From Bacillus dicomae (GTDB lineage Bacteria; Bacillota; Bacilli; Bacillales; Bacillaceae_G), in NCBI RefSeq assembly GCF_006494425.1, contig NZ_VHIV01000002.1, forward strand, positions 1,116,001 to 1,180,000: 64,000 bases of DNA. Direction: 5' to 3'. The notes beneath the pieces are model-generated. The model worked only from the letters and a program-made list of their open reading frames with translations, had not been told where the DNA came from and did not search any database. The position numbers were made by a program, and so were the translations under genes. Numbering within the stretch: the stretch's first letter is position 1; each line of letters begins with the position of its first letter. Positions 1-10,211 of the stretch are shown piece after piece.

Positions 1-1997
1 TGAGGTCCTTGAGGTCCAGTAGCGCCGGTAGCACCAGTGTTACCTTGAACACCCTGAGGTCCTTGAGGTCCAGTAGCGCCGGTAGCACCAGTGTTACCTT
101 GAACACCCTGAGGTCCTTGAGGTCCAGTAGCGCCAGTAGCACCAGTGTTACCTTGAGGTCCAGTAGGTCCAGGAGGCCCACCAGAAGGTCCGGTAGGTCC
201 GGTAACTCCTATACCGGTAGCGCCTGTAGCGCCCGTGTTACCTTGAGGTCCAGTGGCGCCGGTAGCACCAGTAGCACCAGTGTTACCTTGAACGCCCTGA
301 GGCCCAGTAGCGCCGGTAGCACCAGTAGCACCAGTGTTACCTTGAACGCCCTGAGGTCCAGTAGCGCCGGTAGCACCAGTGTTACCTTGAACGCCCTGAG
401 GCCCAGTAGCGCCGGTAGCACCAGTAGCACCAGTGTTACCTTGAACGCCCTGAGGTCCAGTAGCGCCGGTAGCACCAGTAGCGCCCGTGTTACCTTGAAC
501 GCCCTGAGGTCCAGTAGCGCCAGTAGCACCAGTAGCACCTGTGTTACCTTGAGGTCCTTGAGGCCCAGTAGCACCAGTGTTACCTTGAACGCCCTGAGGT
601 CCAGTAGCGCCAGTAGCGCCAGTAGCGCCGGTAGCACCGGTAGCACCTGTGTTACCTTGAACACCCTGAGGTCCAGTAGCGCCAGTAGCACCAGTAGCAC
701 CAGTGTTACCTTGAACGCCCTGAGGTCCAGTAGCGCCAGTAGCACCAGTAGCACCAGTAGCACCAGTGTTACCTTGAACACCCTGAGGTCCAGTAGCGCC
801 AGTAGCACCAGTAGCACCAGTGTTACCTTGAACACCCTGAGGTCCAGTAGCACCAGTAGCACCAGTAGCACCTGTGTTACCTTGAACACCCTGAGGTCCT
901 TGAGGCCCAGTAGCACCAGTAGCACCTGTGTTACCTTGAACACCCTGAGGTCCAGTGGCACCAGTAGCACCTGTGTTACCTTGAACACCCTGAGGTCCAG
1001 TGGCACCAGTAGCACCTGTGTTACCTTGAACGCCTTGAGGTCCAGTAGCGCCGGTAGCACCAGTGTTACCTTGAACACCCTGAGGTCCAGTGGCACCAGT
1101 AGCACCTGTGTTACCTTGAACACCCTGAGGTCCTTGAGGCCCAGTAGCGCCGGTAGCACCTGTGTTACCTTGAACACCCTGAGGTCCAGTGGCACCAGTA
1201 GCACCTGTGTTACCTTGAACGCCTTGAGGTCCGGTAGCACCGGTAGCGCCAGTGGCACCTGTGTTACCTTGAGGCCCTTGAGGTCCAGTAGCACCAGTAG
1301 CACCAGTAGCACCTGTGTTACCTTGAGGTCCTTGAGGTCCAGTAGCACCGGTAGCGCCTGTGTTACCTCGAGGTCCAGTGGCACCGGTAGCGCCTGTGTT
1401 ACCTTGAGGTCCAGTGGCGCCGGTAGCGCCAGTAGCACCAGTAGCGCCTGTGTTACCTCGAGGTCCAGTGGCACCGGTAGCGCCTGTGTTACCTTGAGGT
1501 CCAGTGGCGCCGGTAGCGCCAGTAGCACCAGTAGCGCCTGTGTTACCTTGAGGTCCAGTGGCGCCGGTAGCGCCAGTAGCACCAGTAGCGCCTGTGTTAC
1601 CTTGAGGCCCTTGAGGTCCAGTAGCACCTGTGTTACCTCGAGGTCCAGTGGCACCAGTAGCACCTGTGTTACCTTGAGGTCCAGTGGCACCAGTAGCGCC
1701 AGTGTTGCCTCGAGGTCCAGTGGCGCCGGTAGCACCAGTAGCGCCAGTAGCGCCTGTGTTACCTTGAGGTCCAGTGGCACCAGTAGCGCCTGTGTTGCCT
1801 CGAGGTCCAGTGGCGCCGGTAGCACCAGTAGCACCTGTGTTGCCTCGAGGTCCAGTGGCGCCGGTAGCACCTGTATTACCTTGAGGTCCGGTAGCGCCGG
1901 TAGCACCTGTGTTACCTCGAGGTCCAGTGGCACCAGTAGCGCCCGTGTTACCTCGAGGTCCGGTAGCGCCTGTTGGCCCGGTAGGTCCAGTAGGTCC
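1..1997 (-). repeat. Collagen minisatellite: tandem Gly-X-Y coding repeats
   Basis: Nearly 2 kb of repeats built from 9-nt Gly-X-Y units combined into 21-54 nt higher-order units. On the minus strand these read [16 protein letters not shown] and [13 protein letters not shown]. The number of GAT triplets between successive GNTG blocks varies from one to four or more. The unit changes from GPRG/GPQG near the preface to GPQGVQG further in, which suggests successive local amplifications. Stop codons are absent from several frames here because of the repeat composition. Confidence 0.9.
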
Positions 1998-2468
1998 GTG
2001 AATGAATGAAGCAGAATTAACTAGGGCGGTTTGCAATGCTGCGATTAATTTAAGAAGCTCTTGAAGTGTGCAAGGGTCAATTCGGAATAGTTTTGTAATG
2101 GATAGTAAATAATTGATTAGATTTTGAAGCTCGATAAATACAGCGCTTGCTACGAAGGTTGGATTTTTTAATATAGTTATTAAGTTTTTAATAATTGCTA
2201 ACCCTTGTGCTTTCAGGGAGGAAGTAGCGTCTAGTGAACAAATAAATTTACTTAGTAGGTTCAATGTATCGATTAGATCTTCAATATTTTGGGGAGATGG
2301 ATCTGCAAAAAGTTTTGGGATTATTTTTGTTAAATCGATAATGATTGCGCGAAATGTTCTAAGTTGTGCCTTAGTAACTGGGATTGATGGGGTATTTGGG
2401 ATTCGTCCAGCGCTACTTGGAAAGCATGGTTTGGAGAATTTGTTTTGACTGTCGTTATAATGAGACAT
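1..2468 (-). CDS. Collagen-like exosporium/spore surface protein (3' end outside window)
   Basis: Read on the minus strand from ATG 2468, preceded by AAAGGAG. About 157 non-collagen residues ([11 protein letters not shown]..., ending NSASFIHG) lead into uninterrupted Gly-X-Y triplets ([19 protein letters not shown]...) that reach base 1, so the C-terminal domain is not visible. Known family: B. cereus group collagen-like glycoproteins with a helical preface domain, several on the exosporium nap; the triplets form triple helices and the ATG-rich triplets are O-glycosylated in BclA. This preface is longer than the short BclA/BclB leaders. The exact paralogue is not assigned. Family call is firm; spore location is inferred from the family and the neighbouring spoVK. 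Confidence 0.88.
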   Translation of the reverse strand, partial: MSHYNDSQNKFSKPCFPSSAGRIPNTPSIPVTKAQLRTFRAIIIDLTKIIPKLFADPSPQNIEDLIDTLNLLSKFICSLDATSSLKAQGLAIIKNLITILKNPTFVASAVFIELQNLINYLLSITKLFRIDPCTLQELLKLIAALQTALVNSASFIHGPTGPTGPTGATGPRGNTGATGATGPRGNTGATGATGPQGNTGATGATGPRGNTGATGATGATGPRGNTGATGATGPQGNTGATGATGATGATGPRGNTGATGATGPQGNTGATGATGPRGNTGATGPQGPQGNTGATGATGATGATGPQGNTGATGATGATGATGPQGNTGATGATGPRGNTGATGATGATGATGPQGNTGATGATGPRGNTGATGATGPQGPQGNTGATGATGATGPQGPQGNTGATGATGATGPQGVQGNTGATGATGPQGVQGNTGATGATGPQGPQGVQGNTGATGATGPQGVQGNTGATGATGPQGVQGNTGATGATGPQGVQGNTGATGATGPQGVQGNTGATGATGPQGPQGVQGNTGATGATGATGPQGVQGNTGATGATGATGPQGVQGNTGATGATGATGATGPQGVQGNTGATGATGATGPQGVQGNTGATGATGATGATGATGPQGVQGNTGATGPQGPQGNTGATGATGATGPQGVQGNTGATGATGATGPQGVQGNTGATGATGATGPQGVQGNTGATGATGPQGVQGNTGATGATGATGPQGVQGNTGATGATGATGPQGNTGATGATGIGVTGPTGPSGGPPGPTGPQGNTGATGATGPQGPQGVQGNTGATGATGPQGPQGVQGNTGATGATGPQGP

Positions 2469-2571
2469 TAAATCTCTCCTTTCTAATGAGGATAGGAACG
2501 AAACTCATCATAGTAGATGCAAAAATTAGTTAAATGGTCATAGTAAAATCGTTTGTTTACAGAAAAAATAG

Positions 2572-2600
2572 AAAAAACGCCTTATGATAAGGCGTTTTTT
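2572..2600. terminator. Bidirectional terminator after the recombinase-like gene
   Basis: AAAAAACGCCTTA / TGA / TAAGGCGTTTTTT, a perfect 13-bp stem with A and T runs on both sides. It overlaps the last codons and stop of the minus-strand gene ending at 2582. Confidence 0.85.
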
Positions 2601-3547
2601 CTATTTTCTGCGTATTGATAATATCTTTTTAGTGAAATTTTTGATTTGAAACCAGCTAGTTTTATAATTTCTGACTCGGGGGTTTCTTTTTTTATTAAGT
2701 TTAAAATATAGGTGTTACGAAAGTGTTGTCCTGAGATTCCTTTGCGTAAATTAGCTCTAGATACTTCAAGACGAATCATTTTTTGGATAGCGATTTCAGT
2801 TAGTCCCTTTGGTGCATCATTTTCGTATACCCATCTGTATGTTCCGCGATTAAAATCAAATGCGATAAATAATGGATCATTACTATGGTATTTTGGACGA
2901 ACGGGTTCAGGGATGCTTTTGTAATAAGTGTATAGTTGTTTTTTGTCTTCAGTAGTTAATGTAATTGTTCTTTCTACCCCTGCGGTTGCGGGGATAGATA
3001 ATGTATTAGTTTCAAAGTGGACGTGATGCATAGTTAATGCTGTAAGTTCCTGTAAGGATAATCCATAGTCGATTAATAAGTTTAAAATAGCGATATTACG
3101 ATCCATCAATAAAGGGCGTACAGGACGTTGTTTTTCTGAAAGTCCTTCTAATGAAGTGACTATATGTTTTAATCTTTTTTCTTCATCAGATGAAATGAAA
3201 TCTTCATTGCGAAGTGTGCGATCTGGTTGAATAGAAATTTCCATGTTCTTTAATGGGTTAGGGATGTTTAGAAAGTGATGCATTCTATTTAGTACAATAA
3301 ATACACGGTGCATCGTTTTCTCTGAGTAATGTCGATTCTTTTTTAAGTCGAAAAAGTAATCTTCGTAGTCTTTTGTACAAAGTGTAGCCCATATATTACT
3401 GGAAGGAAGCTTTTTGTTTTTTTCTAACCAATGTCCGAAATCTTCAATGTCATAAACATAACGTTTAATGGTTGAAGGTTTTCGGCCTTTATTCAATAAA
3501 AAAATAGAAAAGGCTTGTATTGTATCATGGAATTCCGTTGTCTCCAT
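2582..3547 (-). CDS. Tyrosine recombinase/XerC-D-like protein with degenerate catalytic residues
   Basis: 321 aa from ATG 3547 (METTEFHD...), chosen because AAGGTGG lies just upstream; a longer frame opens at 3610 without a better site. The N-terminal SAM-like core-binding region (about 1-100) and the catalytic fold are recognisable, but key positions are altered. Box I reads YGLSLQEL, with Ser where TGLRxxEL has its catalytic Arg. Box II reads GQHFRNT instead of HxLRHT, and the usual LGH is AGF. Only the second Arg and the C-terminal Tyr (RYYQY) look intact. It may bind DNA without recombining. It sits between the collagen gene and spoVK, divergent from spoVK. Confidence 0.8.
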   Translation of the reverse strand: METTEFHDTIQAFSIFLLNKGRKPSTIKRYVYDIEDFGHWLEKNKKLPSSNIWATLCTKDYEDYFFDLKKNRHYSEKTMHRVFIVLNRMHHFLNIPNPLKNMEISIQPDRTLRNEDFISSDEEKRLKHIVTSLEGLSEKQRPVRPLLMDRNIAILNLLIDYGLSLQELTALTMHHVHFETNTLSIPATAGVERTITLTTEDKKQLYTYYKSIPEPVRPKYHSNDPLFIAFDFNRGTYRWVYENDAPKGLTEIAIQKMIRLEVSRANLRKGISGQHFRNTYILNLIKKETPESEIIKLAGFKSKISLKRYYQYAENRKNALS

Positions 3548-3660
3548 AGTCCCACCACCTTCATTATTTCTTATATTATAGCAAACTTTTCTGAAAATAG
3601 TCATTTGCAAGGGAGGCAGGAATAATAATATTTGGTGAGTGGATAAAATGAGGTGATTGT

Positions 3661-4617
3661 ATGGAACAATCGATGCGAAAGAAAAATAATAATCAAATTA
3701 ACATTGTGTTAAATCATCGAAAGAAAATTTCTTTACCGGCCGCAGAAAATAAAACAGTAATTTCAAGTGAAACCACTACGAAACACGAGATGTTGCAAAG
3801 AATTGAAGAAGAGATGGGAAAGCTTGTTGGGATGGATGATATAAAAAAGATAATAAAAGAAATTTATGCTTGGATTTATGTAAATAAAAAAAGACAAGAA
3901 ATAGGGTTGAAGTCTGAGAAGCAAGTACTCCATATGTTGTTTAAAGGGAATCCAGGTACAGGGAAGACAACTGTTGCTAGAATGATAGGGAAATTATTGT
4001 TTGAGATGAATATTTTGTCAAAAGGGCACTTGGTTGAAGCGGAACGTGCAGATCTTGTAGGAGAATATATCGGCCATACAGCTCAAAAAACAAGAGATTT
4101 AATAAAAAAAGCAATGGGAGGTATTTTGTTTATTGATGAGGCGTATTCATTAGCGCGAGGGGGAGAAAAAGATTTTGGGAAAGAAGCAATTGATACGCTC
4201 GTAAAACATATGGAAGATAAACAACACGGTTTTGTATTGATTTTAGCAGGATATTCAAGAGAGATGAATCATTTTCTTTCGTTAAATCCGGGACTGCAAT
4301 CCCGTTTTCCGTTTATAATTGAATTTGCGGATTACTCAGTAAATCAGCTGTTGGAAATTGGCAAGAGGATGTATGAGGAACGTGAATATCAGTTATCGAA
4401 AGAGGCTGAATGGAAATTTAGAGATCATTTACATGCTGTAAAGTACTCGTCGCAAATTACATCGTTTAGTAATGGGCGATATGTGAGGAATATTGTTGAA
4501 AAATCAATTCGTACACAGGCTATGAGGTTGTTGCAAGAGGATATGTATGATAAATATGATTTAATTGGGATATCGAGTAGTGATTTGATGCTTGAAGAAG
4601 AGACGCACAGTACGTAA
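3661..4617 (+). CDS. spoVK: Stage V sporulation protein K, AAA+ ATPase
   Basis: 318 aa. A CbbX/SpoVK-type AAA+ core follows a basic N-terminus: Walker A GNPGTGKT at about residues 96-103, Walker B ILFIDEA near 157, and a sensor/arginine-finger region NPGLQSRFP near 220. SpoVK is a mother-cell protein needed for late spore maturation in B. subtilis; its molecular substrate is unknown. RBS is AGGTGATTG just upstream of ATG 3661. It is monocistronic here, with a terminator overlapping its stop. Divergent neighbour is the recombinase-like gene. Confidence 0.93.
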   Translation: MEQSMRKKNNNQINIVLNHRKKISLPAAENKTVISSETTTKHEMLQRIEEEMGKLVGMDDIKKIIKEIYAWIYVNKKRQEIGLKSEKQVLHMLFKGNPGTGKTTVARMIGKLLFEMNILSKGHLVEAERADLVGEYIGHTAQKTRDLIKKAMGGILFIDEAYSLARGGEKDFGKEAIDTLVKHMEDKQHGFVLILAGYSREMNHFLSLNPGLQSRFPFIIEFADYSVNQLLEIGKRMYEEREYQLSKEAEWKFRDHLHAVKYSSQITSFSNGRYVRNIVEKSIRTQAMRLLQEDMYDKYDLIGISSSDLMLEEETHST

Positions 4618-4633
4618 ACTGTGCGTCTGTTTT
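4601..4633 (+). terminator. spoVK terminator
   Basis: AGACGCACAGT / ACGTAA / ACTGTGCGTCT followed by GTTTTTG; a perfect 11-bp stem that includes the last spoVK codons and its TAA. Confidence 0.85.
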
Positions 4634-4648
4634 TGTGTATAAGTTCGT

Positions 4649-4786
4649 TTATTCTTTTTTTGCTTTTTCTTGGTGTGCTTTATGGAAATGTTCCATTTTA
4701 GCGCTTTTTTCGTGTGCTGAATTAGGGTCGTGCCCAAATTGGTTTACTGAGCTTTTTTGAGCACCTTTATTAACATGGTTTGTCAT
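4649..4786 (-). CDS. Small hydrophilic protein, 45 aa
   Basis: ATG 4786 is preceded by GAGGTGAATACAA, a good Shine-Dalgarno with 7-8 nt spacing. The product (MTNHVNKGAQKSSVNQ..., ending HQEKAKKE) is rich in Lys, His, Glu, Asn and Ser, has no membrane segment and no Cys. Composition and the neighbouring spoVK recall minor small acid-soluble spore proteins, but I do not recognise a named family. It converges on spoVK. Confidence 0.72.
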   Translation of the reverse strand: MTNHVNKGAQKSSVNQFGHDPNSAHEKSAKMEHFHKAHQEKAKKE

Positions 4787-4847
4787 TTGTATTCACCTCG
4801 CTTTGAGGATTAGTATAAACATTATGTAAAGAAAAACTCATTAGAAA

Positions 4848-4879
4848 AGAAAAACCTCTTTACGATCTGTAAAGAGGTT
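4848..4879 (-). terminator. Terminator of the TRIC-like gene
   Basis: On the minus strand AACCTCTTTAC / AGATC / GTAAAGAGGTT followed by TTTCTTTTC; an 11-bp perfect stem. Confidence 0.8.
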
Positions 4880-4885
4880 GGAATG

Positions 4886-5509
4886 CTATTTATGCATTGA
4901 ACGTTCGTTTGTGTCGATGCGTCTATGCGGTAAATGCCATTTGTAATGAATAGAAATCATGCGGAAGCAAACAATTAAAATGAATAAGGTGTATAAAGCC
5001 CAATCACTAACAATAATTTGAGCGCCGATTAAGAAACCGGCTAAAATCGTCCAAAAAGCATATACTTCAGCTCGAAGGACGAGAGGTCTTCTGCGGGCTA
5101 AAAGATCGCGGATGATACCGCCGCCAATGCCAGTTAAAACAGCTGCTACAATTGTAGCACTAATTGGTAAATTTAATTTCTGAGCATATAATGCTCCTTG
5201 TACGGCGAATGCTGATAAGCCGATAGCATCAGTGATGTTTTCCCACTTTTTCCAATGTCTAATTAATTTATTTGGAAAAAGAAAAATAATAGTCATTGAT
5301 AAAAGTGCGATTTGGAATAACATGTCTTGTTGCCAAAACGCGACAATCGGATAACCGATTAATAAATTACGAAGGGCACCTCCCCCAAATGCGGTCGCCA
5401 TTCCTAAAATATACACCCCGAAAATATCATAATCCTCTTCCATTGCAACAATGGCTCCGCTTAGTGCGAAAGCAATTGTGCCTATGATGCTAAAAATCTC
5501 CCATGCCAT
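4886..5509 (-). CDS. TRIC-type cation channel family membrane protein (UPF0126)
   Basis: 207 aa, ATG 5509 after GGGGGAG. About seven hydrophobic segments in two repeated halves. The family signature appears twice: FGGGALRNLL near 42-51 and GIGGGIIRDLLARRRP near 127-142. Homologues form trimeric K+-permeable channels in the cytoplasmic membrane; the physiological role in Bacillus is unclear. Divergent from hflX. Confidence 0.88.
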   Translation of the reverse strand: MAWEIFSIIGTIAFALSGAIVAMEEDYDIFGVYILGMATAFGGGALRNLLIGYPIVAFWQQDMLFQIALLSMTIIFLFPNKLIRHWKKWENITDAIGLSAFAVQGALYAQKLNLPISATIVAAVLTGIGGGIIRDLLARRRPLVLRAEVYAFWTILAGFLIGAQIIVSDWALYTLFILIVCFRMISIHYKWHLPHRRIDTNERSMHK

Positions 5510-5598
5510 GAATTTTCTCCCCCGCTAACTAGATGAAATGTGCTTCCTCTGCTATTATATTAGAAGGTTTAAATTTCGAAAAGGATGAGTGAACATAT

Positions 5599-6876
5599 TT
5601 GATGGAAGAAAAAGAAAAAGTCATATTAGTGGGCTGTCAATTGCCGCAAGATGATGATGAAAAGTTTATGCATTCCATGAAAGAGCTTGCATCGCTAGCG
5701 AAAACTGCGCGAGCAGAATTGTTACTGTCTACAACGCAAAAACGGCCGAAGTTCCATCCGGCGACTTATATAGGTAAAGGTAAACTAGAAGAGCTTACCT
5801 TGTTAACGGAAGAATTAGAACCGGATGTTATCGTATTTAATAATGAATTAACGCCGAGTCAAATTAGGAATTTATCCTCAGTATTAGATGCGAGAGTAAT
5901 TGATCGAACGCAACTCATATTAGATATTTTTGCACAACGTGCGAAGTCGAGGGAAGGTAAGCTACAAGTAGAATTAGCTCAGTTGCAATATACAATGCCG
6001 CGCCTTATGGGGCAAGGATTGTCTTTATCACGCCTTGGTGGTGGTATTGGGACAAGGGGACCGGGTGAGACGAAACTTGAAACGGACCGTCGTCATATTC
6101 GATCGCGTATTGATGAAATAAAGAAACAACTTGCAGTTGTTGTGGAACATCGAAAAAGATATCGTGAGAGAAGAAAAGATAATAAAGTATTTCAAGTTTC
6201 GTTAATAGGATATACGAATGCGGGAAAATCTACACTGTTTAATAGATTAACGGAAGCGGATACGTTTGAAGAAAACTTGTTGTTTGCAACGCTAGATCCG
6301 ACGACGAGGAAGATGCCGTTACCTTCTGGTTATACAGTATTACTAACTGATACGGTTGGTTTTATACAAGATTTACCTACGTCATTAATTGCGGCTTTTC
6401 GTTCGACATTAGAAGAAGCTGGTGAAGCGGATGTTATTTTACATGTTGTTGATTCTGCAGATCCTAATTATGTAGTGCATGAGAAAACAGTAAAACAATT
6501 ATTGTCAGAGCTTGAAATTAATCATATTCCTATTATTACGTTATATAATAAAAAAGATGAATTACATCAAAACTTTATTCCGTTTCCGAAAAGTGACTTC
6601 TTAATGACTAGTGCTTTTGAAGAGAATGATCTATTACATATAAAAGAAGCGATAGAAACGAAGATGAAGGAAGAAATGAATCGTTATCAAGTGGAAGTTC
6701 CTCCAAATGAAGGTAAGCTGTTAACACTATTAAAAACGGAAACACTATTAACAAAGATGGAGTTTCTGGAAGATAAATTTGTATATGATTGTACTGGATA
6801 TATTTTTGCGCATTCCTCGCTTAATGTGCAATTAAAGAGATTTTTAGTGGAAGAAGGAGAAAATAAAAATGTTTGA
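5599..6876 (+). CDS. hflX: GTPase HflX
   Basis: 425 aa from TTG 5599, or 424 from the adjacent ATG 5602; the AAAGGATG upstream is a little far from either. N-terminal HflX domain, glycine-rich linker ([17 protein letters not shown] near 148-164), then a G domain with G1 GYTNAGKST near 206, G3 DTVGF, G4 NKKD and G5 SAF. HflX binds the 50S subunit and splits stalled or hibernating ribosomes under stress. The stop overlaps the next start by 8 nt, so the two genes are translationally coupled. Confidence 0.95.
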   Translation: MMEEKEKVILVGCQLPQDDDEKFMHSMKELASLAKTARAELLLSTTQKRPKFHPATYIGKGKLEELTLLTEELEPDVIVFNNELTPSQIRNLSSVLDARVIDRTQLILDIFAQRAKSREGKLQVELAQLQYTMPRLMGQGLSLSRLGGGIGTRGPGETKLETDRRHIRSRIDEIKKQLAVVVEHRKRYRERRKDNKVFQVSLIGYTNAGKSTLFNRLTEADTFEENLLFATLDPTTRKMPLPSGYTVLLTDTVGFIQDLPTSLIAAFRSTLEEAGEADVILHVVDSADPNYVVHEKTVKQLLSELEINHIPIITLYNKKDELHQNFIPFPKSDFLMTSAFEENDLLHIKEAIETKMKEEMNRYQVEVPPNEGKLLTLLKTETLLTKMEFLEDKFVYDCTGYIFAHSSLNVQLKRFLVEEGENKNV

Positions 6877-8140
6877 TCGTTTGAAAAATGGAGAAAAAAT
6901 TGCTCCAATCGTAAAAGAAGTAGAGAGCCAGATTACAGAAGTACATAAACGTGCGGATGAAGTAATCGAGAGTAATCAGTTTCGTGTATTAGAAAGTTTT
7001 CGTAAACATAAAATTAGCGATTCGCATTTTATTCCGACGACAGGTTACGGTTATGATGATATTGGCCGTGATACGTTAGAAAAAGTGTACGCAGATGTAT
7101 TTGGAGCGGAAGCTGGTCTTGTTCGTCCGCAAATTATTTCAGGTACTCATGCTATTTCTACAGCGTTATTCGGTATTTTACGCCCAGGAGATGAGTTATT
7201 GTACATCACTGGGAAGCCGTATGATACTTTAGAAGAAATTGTTGGTGTGCGCGGAAAAGGTGTAGGTTCATTTAAAGAATATAACATTGGTTATAATGCA
7301 GTCCCGCTTACTGAAGAGGGACTTGTGGATTTTGGAGCTGTTGCGGCTGCTATTCATAGTAATACGAAAATGATCGGTATTCAGCGTTCAAAAGGCTATG
7401 CTACCCGTCCATCGTTTACGATTGCACAAATTAAAGAGATGATAGCGTTCGTTAAAGAAATTAAACCTAATGTTATTGTATTTGTAGATAACTGCTATGG
7501 TGAGTTTATTGAAGAACAAGAGCCGTGTCATGTTGGTGCAGATTTAATGGCGGGTTCACTTATTAAAAACCCAGGTGGTGGCATTGTTAAAACGGGTGGT
7601 TATATTGTTGGTAAAGAACAGTATGTTGAAGCGTGTGCATATCGTTTAACATCTCCAGGGATTGGTGCGGAAGCAGGGGCATCTTTATATAGTTTGCAAG
7701 AAATGTATCAAGGTTTCTTCTTAGCGCCACATGTAGCGGGACAAGCACTAAAAGGTGCGATTTTTACAGCTGCATTTTTAGAAAAATTAGGAATGAATAC
7801 ATCACCAGCATGGAACGCACCAAGAACAGATTTGATTCAGTCTGTTCAATTTGATGACAAAGATCGTATGATTGCATTTTGCCAAGCGATTCAATATGCA
7901 TCTCCAATTAATTCTCACTTCACTCCATATGCCAACTATATGCCGGGTTATGAAGATGATGTAATTATGGCTGCGGGAACGTTTATTCAAGGTGCGAGTA
8001 TTGAATTGTCGGCTGACGGTCCAATTCGTCCGCCTTATGTTGCTTATGTGCAAGGTGGGCTAACTTATTCACATGTGAAGATTGCGATTTGTTCTGCAAT
8101 TGATGCGTTAATTGAAAAGGAATTATTAACAATCTCTTAA
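6869..8140 (+). CDS. Methionine gamma-lyase-like PLP enzyme (former aluminium resistance protein, YnbB-like)
   Basis: 423 aa; ATG 6869 lies inside the end of hflX. Cys/Met-metabolism-type PLP fold: phosphate-contacting SGTHAIST near 91-98, the Asp of VFVDNCYGE near 206, and the Schiff-base Lys probably in SLIKNPGGG near 229-237. The hflX-ynbB-glnR-glnA order is conserved in Bacillus. The substrate of this subfamily is not firmly established; C-S lyase activity is inferred from the fold. Confidence 0.87.
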   Translation: MFDRLKNGEKIAPIVKEVESQITEVHKRADEVIESNQFRVLESFRKHKISDSHFIPTTGYGYDDIGRDTLEKVYADVFGAEAGLVRPQIISGTHAISTALFGILRPGDELLYITGKPYDTLEEIVGVRGKGVGSFKEYNIGYNAVPLTEEGLVDFGAVAAAIHSNTKMIGIQRSKGYATRPSFTIAQIKEMIAFVKEIKPNVIVFVDNCYGEFIEEQEPCHVGADLMAGSLIKNPGGGIVKTGGYIVGKEQYVEACAYRLTSPGIGAEAGASLYSLQEMYQGFFLAPHVAGQALKGAIFTAAFLEKLGMNTSPAWNAPRTDLIQSVQFDDKDRMIAFCQAIQYASPINSHFTPYANYMPGYEDDVIMAAGTFIQGASIELSADGPIRPPYVAYVQGGLTYSHVKIAICSAIDALIEKELLTIS

Positions 8141-8143
8141 AGG

Positions 8144-8174
8144 AAAGCTGTCGATTTTGACAGCTTTTTTTCGT
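8144..8174 (+). terminator. Terminator after the hflX-ynbB operon
   Basis: AAAGCTGTC / GATTTT / GACAGCTTT then TTTTTCG. Confidence 0.85.
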
Positions 8175-8232
8175 GTGAAAGTAATGATTTGTTTCATTAG
8201 AAAAAAGAATGAAAAAATTCTTTAAAAAATCA

Positions 8233-8282
8233 TGTAAGAAAAGCTAACATCTATTGACACTAAACATAACATGGTATAAAAT
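8233..8282 (+). promoter_or_regulatory. glnRA promoter with two GlnR/TnrA operators
   Basis: TGTAAGAAAAGCTAACA (8233-8249) is a perfect TGTNA-N7-TNACA GlnR/TnrA box. A second box with one mismatch, TGACACTAAACATAACA, lies at 8255-8271, 22 bp downstream. The -35 TTGACA (8254-8259) and -10 TAAAAT (8277-8282) have 17-bp spacing, so the second box covers the core promoter. This matches the two-operator autorepression of B. subtilis glnRA. Confidence 0.88.
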
Positions 8283-8316
8283 GAGAAGCAGTTAAGGCGA
8301 AGGAGGAACTGAAATA

Positions 8317-8706
8317 ATGAAAGAAGATAGACGTTCTGCCCCGCTGTTTCCTATTGGTATTGTTATGGATTTAACACAATTATCTGCACGTCAAATTCGC
8401 TACTATGAAGAGCATAATCTTATTTCTCCAACCCGTACAAAGGGGAATCGTAGATTATTTTCATTTAACGATGTAGATAAGTTGTTAGAGATTAAAGATT
8501 TATTAGATCAAGGCTTGAATATGGCTGGTATTAAACAAGTGTTACTAATGAAAGAAAATCAAACAGAAGCAGTGAAAGTAAAAGAAGAAACGAAAGAAAT
8601 TTCAAAAACTGAGCTTCGCAAAATACTTCGAGACGAACTACAACATACAGGTAGATTTAATCGAACTTCATTGCGACAAGGGGATATTTCAAGGTTTTTT
8701 CACTAA
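8317..8706 (+). CDS. glnR: MerR-family nitrogen repressor GlnR
   Basis: 129 aa; ATG 8317 after AAGGAGGA. Winged HTH of the MerR type at about 12-80 ([18 protein letters not shown]). The short C-terminal tail is the region that senses feedback-inhibited glutamine synthetase in B. subtilis. It represses glnRA and other nitrogen genes in nitrogen excess. Located 48 bp upstream of glnA as its operon partner. Confidence 0.95.
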   Translation: MKEDRRSAPLFPIGIVMDLTQLSARQIRYYEEHNLISPTRTKGNRRLFSFNDVDKLLEIKDLLDQGLNMAGIKQVLLMKENQTEAVKVKEETKEISKTELRKILRDELQHTGRFNRTSLRQGDISRFFH

Positions 8707-8754
8707 AGAGAACTGATTCTGAAGGTGTTTAGAGGGACTAAGGAGGAATTTATA

Positions 8755-10089
8755 ATGGCTAGGTACACAAAAGAAGATATTTTCCGTTTGGCGGAAGAAG
8801 AGAATGTAAAGTATATCCGTTTACAATTTACAGACCTTTTAGGAGTAATTAAAAACGTAGAGATTCCAGTGAGACAATTAACGAAAGCTCTTGATAACAA
8901 AATGATGTTTGATGGATCTTCGATTGAAGGTTTCGTACGTATTGAAGAATCTGATATGTATTTATATCCTGACTTAGATACTTGGGTAATTTTCCCATGG
9001 ACTGCTGAAAAAGGTAAAGTTGCTCGTCTAATTTGTGACATTTACAATGCGGATGGCACTCCATTTGATGGAGACCCACGTAACAACTTAAAACGTGTGT
9101 TAAAAGAGATGGAAGCTTTAGGATTCTCAGATTTCAATCTTGGACCAGAACCAGAATTCTTCCTATTTAAAGTAGATGAAAAAGGAAATCCAACATTAGA
9201 ATTAAACGATAACGGTGGATACTTCGACCTTGCGCCGATGGATCTAGGGGAAAACTGTCGTCGTGATATCGTTCTTGAACTAGAAGAGATGGGCTTTGAA
9301 ATTGAAGCGTCTCACCATGAAGTTGCACCAGGTCAACACGAAATTGACTTTAAATATGCAAGTGCAATTCGCTCATGTGATGATATTCAAACATTCAAAC
9401 TTGTTGTAAAAACAATTGCTCGTAAACACGGTTTACACGCAACATTTATGCCAAAACCATTATACGGTGTGAACGGTTCAGGTATGCACTGTAACTTATC
9501 ACTATTCAAAAATGGTGAGAACGTATTCTTCGATCAAAACGGTGATTTACAATTAAGTGATGATGCTCGTCACTTCATCGCAGGTATTTTAAAACACGCA
9601 CCAGCATTTACAGCGGTGGCAAACCCAACTGTAAACTCTTATAAGCGTTTAGTACCTGGATACGAAGCTCCTTGCTACGTAGCATGGTCTGCACAAAACC
9701 GTAGCCCATTAGTACGTATCCCTGCATCTCGTGGTATTAGTACACGCGTAGAAGTACGTAGTGTTGACCCAGCTGCAAACCCATATTTAGTAATGGCTAC
9801 ATTATTAGCAGCAGGTCTTGATGGAATTAAAAACAAATTAACTCCACCAGCTGCAGTAGACCGTAACATCTATGTAATGACAAAAGAAGAGCGCGAAGAA
9901 GCAGGTATCATTGACTTACCAGCAACATTAGCGCAAGCATTAGTTACATTACAAGCTAATGAAGTAGTATGCGGTGCATTAGGAGATCATTTACTTGAGC
10001 ACTTCATCGAAGCGAAAGAGATTGAGTGGGACATTTTCCGTACGCAAGTTCACCAATGGGAACGCGATCAATATATGTCTCTATACTAA
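8755..10089 (+). CDS. glnA: Type I glutamine synthetase
   Basis: 444 aa from ATG 8755 (MARYTKEDI), directly after AAGGAGG; an upstream in-frame start at 8725 has no such site. Glutamate + NH3 + ATP gives glutamine. Family motifs are present: DGSSIEGF, metal-site [15 protein letters not shown] and substrate-site EAPCY. The last about 19 codons lie in the prophage attachment repeat and are probably prophage-derived, with the protein sequence preserved. The terminator at 10097 is also prophage-derived. Confidence 0.97.
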   Translation: MARYTKEDIFRLAEEENVKYIRLQFTDLLGVIKNVEIPVRQLTKALDNKMMFDGSSIEGFVRIEESDMYLYPDLDTWVIFPWTAEKGKVARLICDIYNADGTPFDGDPRNNLKRVLKEMEALGFSDFNLGPEPEFFLFKVDEKGNPTLELNDNGGYFDLAPMDLGENCRRDIVLELEEMGFEIEASHHEVAPGQHEIDFKYASAIRSCDDIQTFKLVVKTIARKHGLHATFMPKPLYGVNGSGMHCNLSLFKNGENVFFDQNGDLQLSDDARHFIAGILKHAPAFTAVANPTVNSYKRLVPGYEAPCYVAWSAQNRSPLVRIPASRGISTRVEVRSVDPAANPYLVMATLLAAGLDGIKNKLTPPAAVDRNIYVMTKEEREEAGIIDLPATLAQALVTLQANEVVCGALGDHLLEHFIEAKEIEWDIFRTQVHQWERDQYMSLY

Positions 10090-10093
10090 GAGA
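10033..10093 (+). repeat. attL: prophage attachment repeat inside glnA
   Basis: Identical to 53138-53198 over 38 bp, then one difference (A 10071 against G 53176), then 22 more identical bases. The difference is synonymous (CAA/CAG, Gln). Homology stops 4 bp after the glnA stop codon. Integrase lies 120 bp away. Confidence 0.93.
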
Positions 10094-10096
10094 CTT

Positions 10097-10132
10097 AAAC
10101 CCTTGATACGACTGGTATCAAGGGTTTTTTAT
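10097..10132 (+). terminator. Prophage-supplied glnA terminator
   Basis: AAACCCTTGATAC / GACTG / GTATCAAGGGTTT then TTT. It mimics the original host terminator now found at 53202; the inner stem TTGATAC/GTATCAA is shared and the outer stem and loop differ. Confidence 0.88.
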
Positions 10133-10170
10133 TTGCCTCTTATCACAATGTTATGTGGTTGCGAAATGAA

Positions 10171-10194
10171 AAACAGCCACAAAACAGCCACGAA
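10171..10194. repeat. Integrase arm-type binding sites, left
   Basis: ACAGCCAC occurs at 10173-10180 and 10184-10191, spaced 11 bp. The whole 24-bp block recurs identically and in the same orientation at 53016-53039. This is the pattern expected for the N-terminal AP2-like arm-binding domain of this integrase class. Confidence 0.78.
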
Positions 10195-10211
10195 AAACAC
10201 CAAAAAAAATT

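Noticed and set aside
1-1997. Tandem repeats considered as a CRISPR array
   Set aside because: Units are contiguous multiples of 9 nt coding Gly-X-Y with no unique spacers.
9-2009. Long plus-strand open frame (666 codons) and a second minus-strand frame (209-1933) across the collagen repeats
   Set aside because: Both are low-complexity by-products of the Gly-X-Y repeat. The collagen frame has a proper start, RBS and known family.
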